Shown in pieces: positions 14,314-15,884 of a DNA stretch of 15,884 bases. This DNA comes from Bacillota bacterium. Lineage in GTDB: Bacteria > Bacillota > Clostridia > Peptostreptococcales > Anaerovoracaceae. The notes under the pieces are model-generated. The model ran no database searches and was not told the origin of the DNA. It saw only the letters and a program-made list of their open reading frames with translations. The first letter of the stretch is position 1, and each line of letters starts with the position of its first letter. The translations under genes and the position numbers were made by a program. The stretch lies in contig JAEELK010000128.1 of the NCBI GenBank assembly GCA_016282655.1, positions 1-15,884 on the forward strand, in the 5' to 3' direction.

Positions 14314-15884
14314 TCAGTCTCCCGGCCCCTGCAGCGCCGGCGTCCGCTCCCAGAGAAAGCGGTAGAAGTCCGTGTTCGCGATCTGCAGCGACATGGCGTA
14401 GCGGTCCTCCGCCTGTGTCTGCAGACTCTCCAGCAAGGCTTCCCGCTCCTCCTCCGGCAGGCGGCTGCCCTCCCAGCTCCAGAGCGCGCTGCCGTCCGCG
14501 CTGTCATAGCGCAGTTCGTCCGTCAGGAAGCTCCGGTTATAGAGGAAGGCCGTATGGCGGCTGTCGGAGAGGATGTCCGTGCCGGGCAGCAGGCGGGAGT
14601 CGAAGTCGAAGCCGAAAAGGTTCAGCAGCGTGGGCAGGATGTCCACGTTGCAGCAGTAGGCGTCGCTGACGAGCGGCGTTTCCATGCCGCCCTTCCAGAT
14701 GATGCAGCTGCTCTCATACATGTCGAAGCTCTCGTCCAGCTCCCGGCCGGCGAGCGAAGCCCGGTCCGCCGCGGTCAGATAGTACGGGTAATGGTCCCCG
14801 GTCAGCACGATGACCGTGCGCTCCAGGCGCCCCGCCTCTTCCAGGCGCTGCAGCAGATAGGCCACGGCCTTTTCCAGCTCCAGGTTGCAGGCCAGATAGC
14901 CCTCCGCGCCCGGGGTGAGGCCGTGTTCGCCCAGGCAGGCGCGGGTCTCCTCGATGTTCTTGCGGTAGATGACGTTGTCGCTGTTGTACGGGCCGTGCCC
15001 GCTGAAGGTCATATAGTAGACGCAGAAACGCTCCGCGTCGATGTAATCGTCCACGGACTGCTCCATCATCTCCAGATCCGAGGCCGGCCAGCTGCTCGTG
15101 AAGCGCATGCCGGCGTTCATGAAGCTGCAGTCGAATCCGAGGTTGGGCAGCGACTTGTCCCGGCTGTAATAGCTGCCGAGGTAGTTGTGATAGCCCAGAC
15201 AGAGCGCGCCCGCCTGATCGGCGAAGATGCGTCCGGGATTCAGCGGATAATACTTCTTCGCGTTGCGCGGCATGCTGCCGGCGGCGCTGCCCCGCATGGC
15301 GTCGCGGGAGACGTCCGGCCACAGGCCCGTGAGGAAGGCATATTCCCCGTTCGTGGTGGTGTTCTTGAAGCTGTTATAATAATGCTCCAGCACCACGCCC
15401 TCGGAGGCCATGCGGCAGAGGGTGGGCGTGAGCGCCTCGTTCAGCGCGAGCCCGGAATAGGATTCGCCGCAGATCAGGATCAGGTCGCAGCCTTCGAAGA
15501 GCCCGGTAGATCCGTTTTTGCTGCTGGGGCGACGGGCGGCGAGGTATTCGCAGAGGCCGCGCAGCTCTTTTTTGCCGGCCGCTTCGGCCAGCGCGGCGAA
15601 GTCGATCTCCTGCGCGTTCGGCGCGTAGGAGACAGCTGCCGGCGTCGGCTCCGCTCCGCGCGCATCGCCCGCAGGCAGCTCGCCGCGCAGCTCATGCGCT
15701 TCTCCGGCGCCGAAGAAGAAGTGGCCGCCTTCCACCAGCGAATTGCTCAGAACGCCCAGCTTGGCCGCGGCGCGGTCCGTGTCCACCAGACTGCTGTGAT
15801 AGGCCGCGTAGGCGCTGCTGCCCGCCGTGCCGCCCAGGGGCAGCAGCGCGGCGGCGGCGCACCAGAGGAGGACGGCGGCGAGCA
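14314..15884 (-). CDS. LtaS-like membrane sulfatase/phosphoglycerol transferase, 5' end missing
   Basis: The C-terminal 522 codons are visible and the frame stays open to the window edge, so the true start is outside. The first visible residues (LAAVLLWCAAAALLPLG) look like the last membrane helix. A linker of roughly 115 residues follows, then an extracellular alkaline-phosphatase-fold domain. Metal and catalytic residues match the lipoteichoic acid synthase family: Glu140 in ILICGESY, the nucleophile Thr176 in KNTTTNGEY, His296 in FSGHGPYN, and Asp363-His364 in LTGDHYPYY (numbers count from the first visible codon). Such enzymes move glycerol phosphate from phosphatidylglycerol to a glycolipid or polymer outside the cell. 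LtaS, primase LtaP, or another polymer-modifying transferase are all possible. It reads in the same direction as argG but is separated by the arginine promoter, so it is probably unrelated in function. Confidence 0.88.
   Translation of the reverse strand, partial: LAAVLLWCAAAALLPLGGTAGSSAYAAYHSSLVDTDRAAAKLGVLSNSLVEGGHFFFGAGEAHELRGELPAGDARGAEPTPAAVSYAPNAQEIDFAALAEAAGKKELRGLCEYLAARRPSSKNGSTGLFEGCDLILICGESYSGLALNEALTPTLCRMASEGVVLEHYYNSFKNTTTNGEYAFLTGLWPDVSRDAMRGSAAGSMPRNAKKYYPLNPGRIFADQAGALCLGYHNYLGSYYSRDKSLPNLGFDCSFMNAGMRFTSSWPASDLEMMEQSVDDYIDAERFCVYYMTFSGHGPYNSDNVIYRKNIEETRACLGEHGLTPGAEGYLACNLELEKAVAYLLQRLEEAGRLERTVIVLTGDHYPYYLTAADRASLAGRELDESFDMYESSCIIWKGGMETPLVSDAYCCNVDILPTLLNLFGFDFDSRLLPGTDILSDSRHTAFLYNRSFLTDELRYDSADGSALWSWEGSRLPEEEREALLESLQTQAEDRYAMSLQIANTDFYRFLWERTPALQGPGD

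Noticed and set aside
15783..15786. GTG at 15786 as the start of the sulfatase gene
   Set aside because: The frame stays open beyond it to the window edge and encodes a hydrophobic, membrane-helix-like segment expected before the extracellular domain. The true start lies outside the window.

Overview
The window is GC-rich, gene-dense DNA and looks chromosomal. It most likely comes from a Gram-positive anaerobe of the Clostridia/Firmicutes type. The reasons are a membrane-anchored lipoteichoic-acid-synthase-like sulfatase, purine-rich Shine-Dalgarno sites of the AAGGAG type, an ArgR/AhrC-like operator, and short (PUA-less) ProB. This assignment is inference from gene content; no rRNA or other strong taxonomic marker is present. 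Almost every base is coding and no gene-free stretch exceeds about 200 bases. I see no tRNA, rRNA, CRISPR array, insertion sequence or phage gene.

Left part, plus strand (about 1-3010): a proline operon proB-proA-proC. It has its own likely promoter (37-65), a 4-base overlap between proB and proA, and a 9-base gap before proC. A strong hairpin (2972-3004) follows and can act as a terminator in both directions, because the minus-strand operon converges on it.

Middle part, minus strand (14114 down to 3017): one long co-oriented arginine operon, read in the order argG, argH, argC, argJ, argB, argD, carB, then a Lon-related AAA+ ATPase gene. Junctions are extremely tight (4-base overlaps at argJ/argB and carB/AAA+, a 1-base gap at argC/argJ, gaps of 4 to 29 bases elsewhere). 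The operon encodes the cyclic acetyl pathway from glutamate to ornithine (ArgJ, ArgB, ArgC, ArgD) and the last two steps from citrulline to arginine (ArgG, ArgH). It lacks ornithine carbamoyltransferase (argF) and the glutaminase subunit carA, so both must be elsewhere. A near-consensus promoter (TTGACA, 16 bases, TATAAT) and a TGCA-type dyad at the expected start point lie upstream of argG in an AT-rich island.

Right end, minus strand: the C-terminal 522 codons of an LtaS-like sulfatase, running off the window edge.

The most unusual item is the last gene of the arginine operon: a complete Lon-type AAA+ module with neither the Lon N-terminal substrate domain nor the Ser/Lys protease domain. 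Second is CarB itself, which has no neighbouring carA and is about 40 residues short within its oligomerisation domain. The rest is well-conserved amino-acid biosynthesis.
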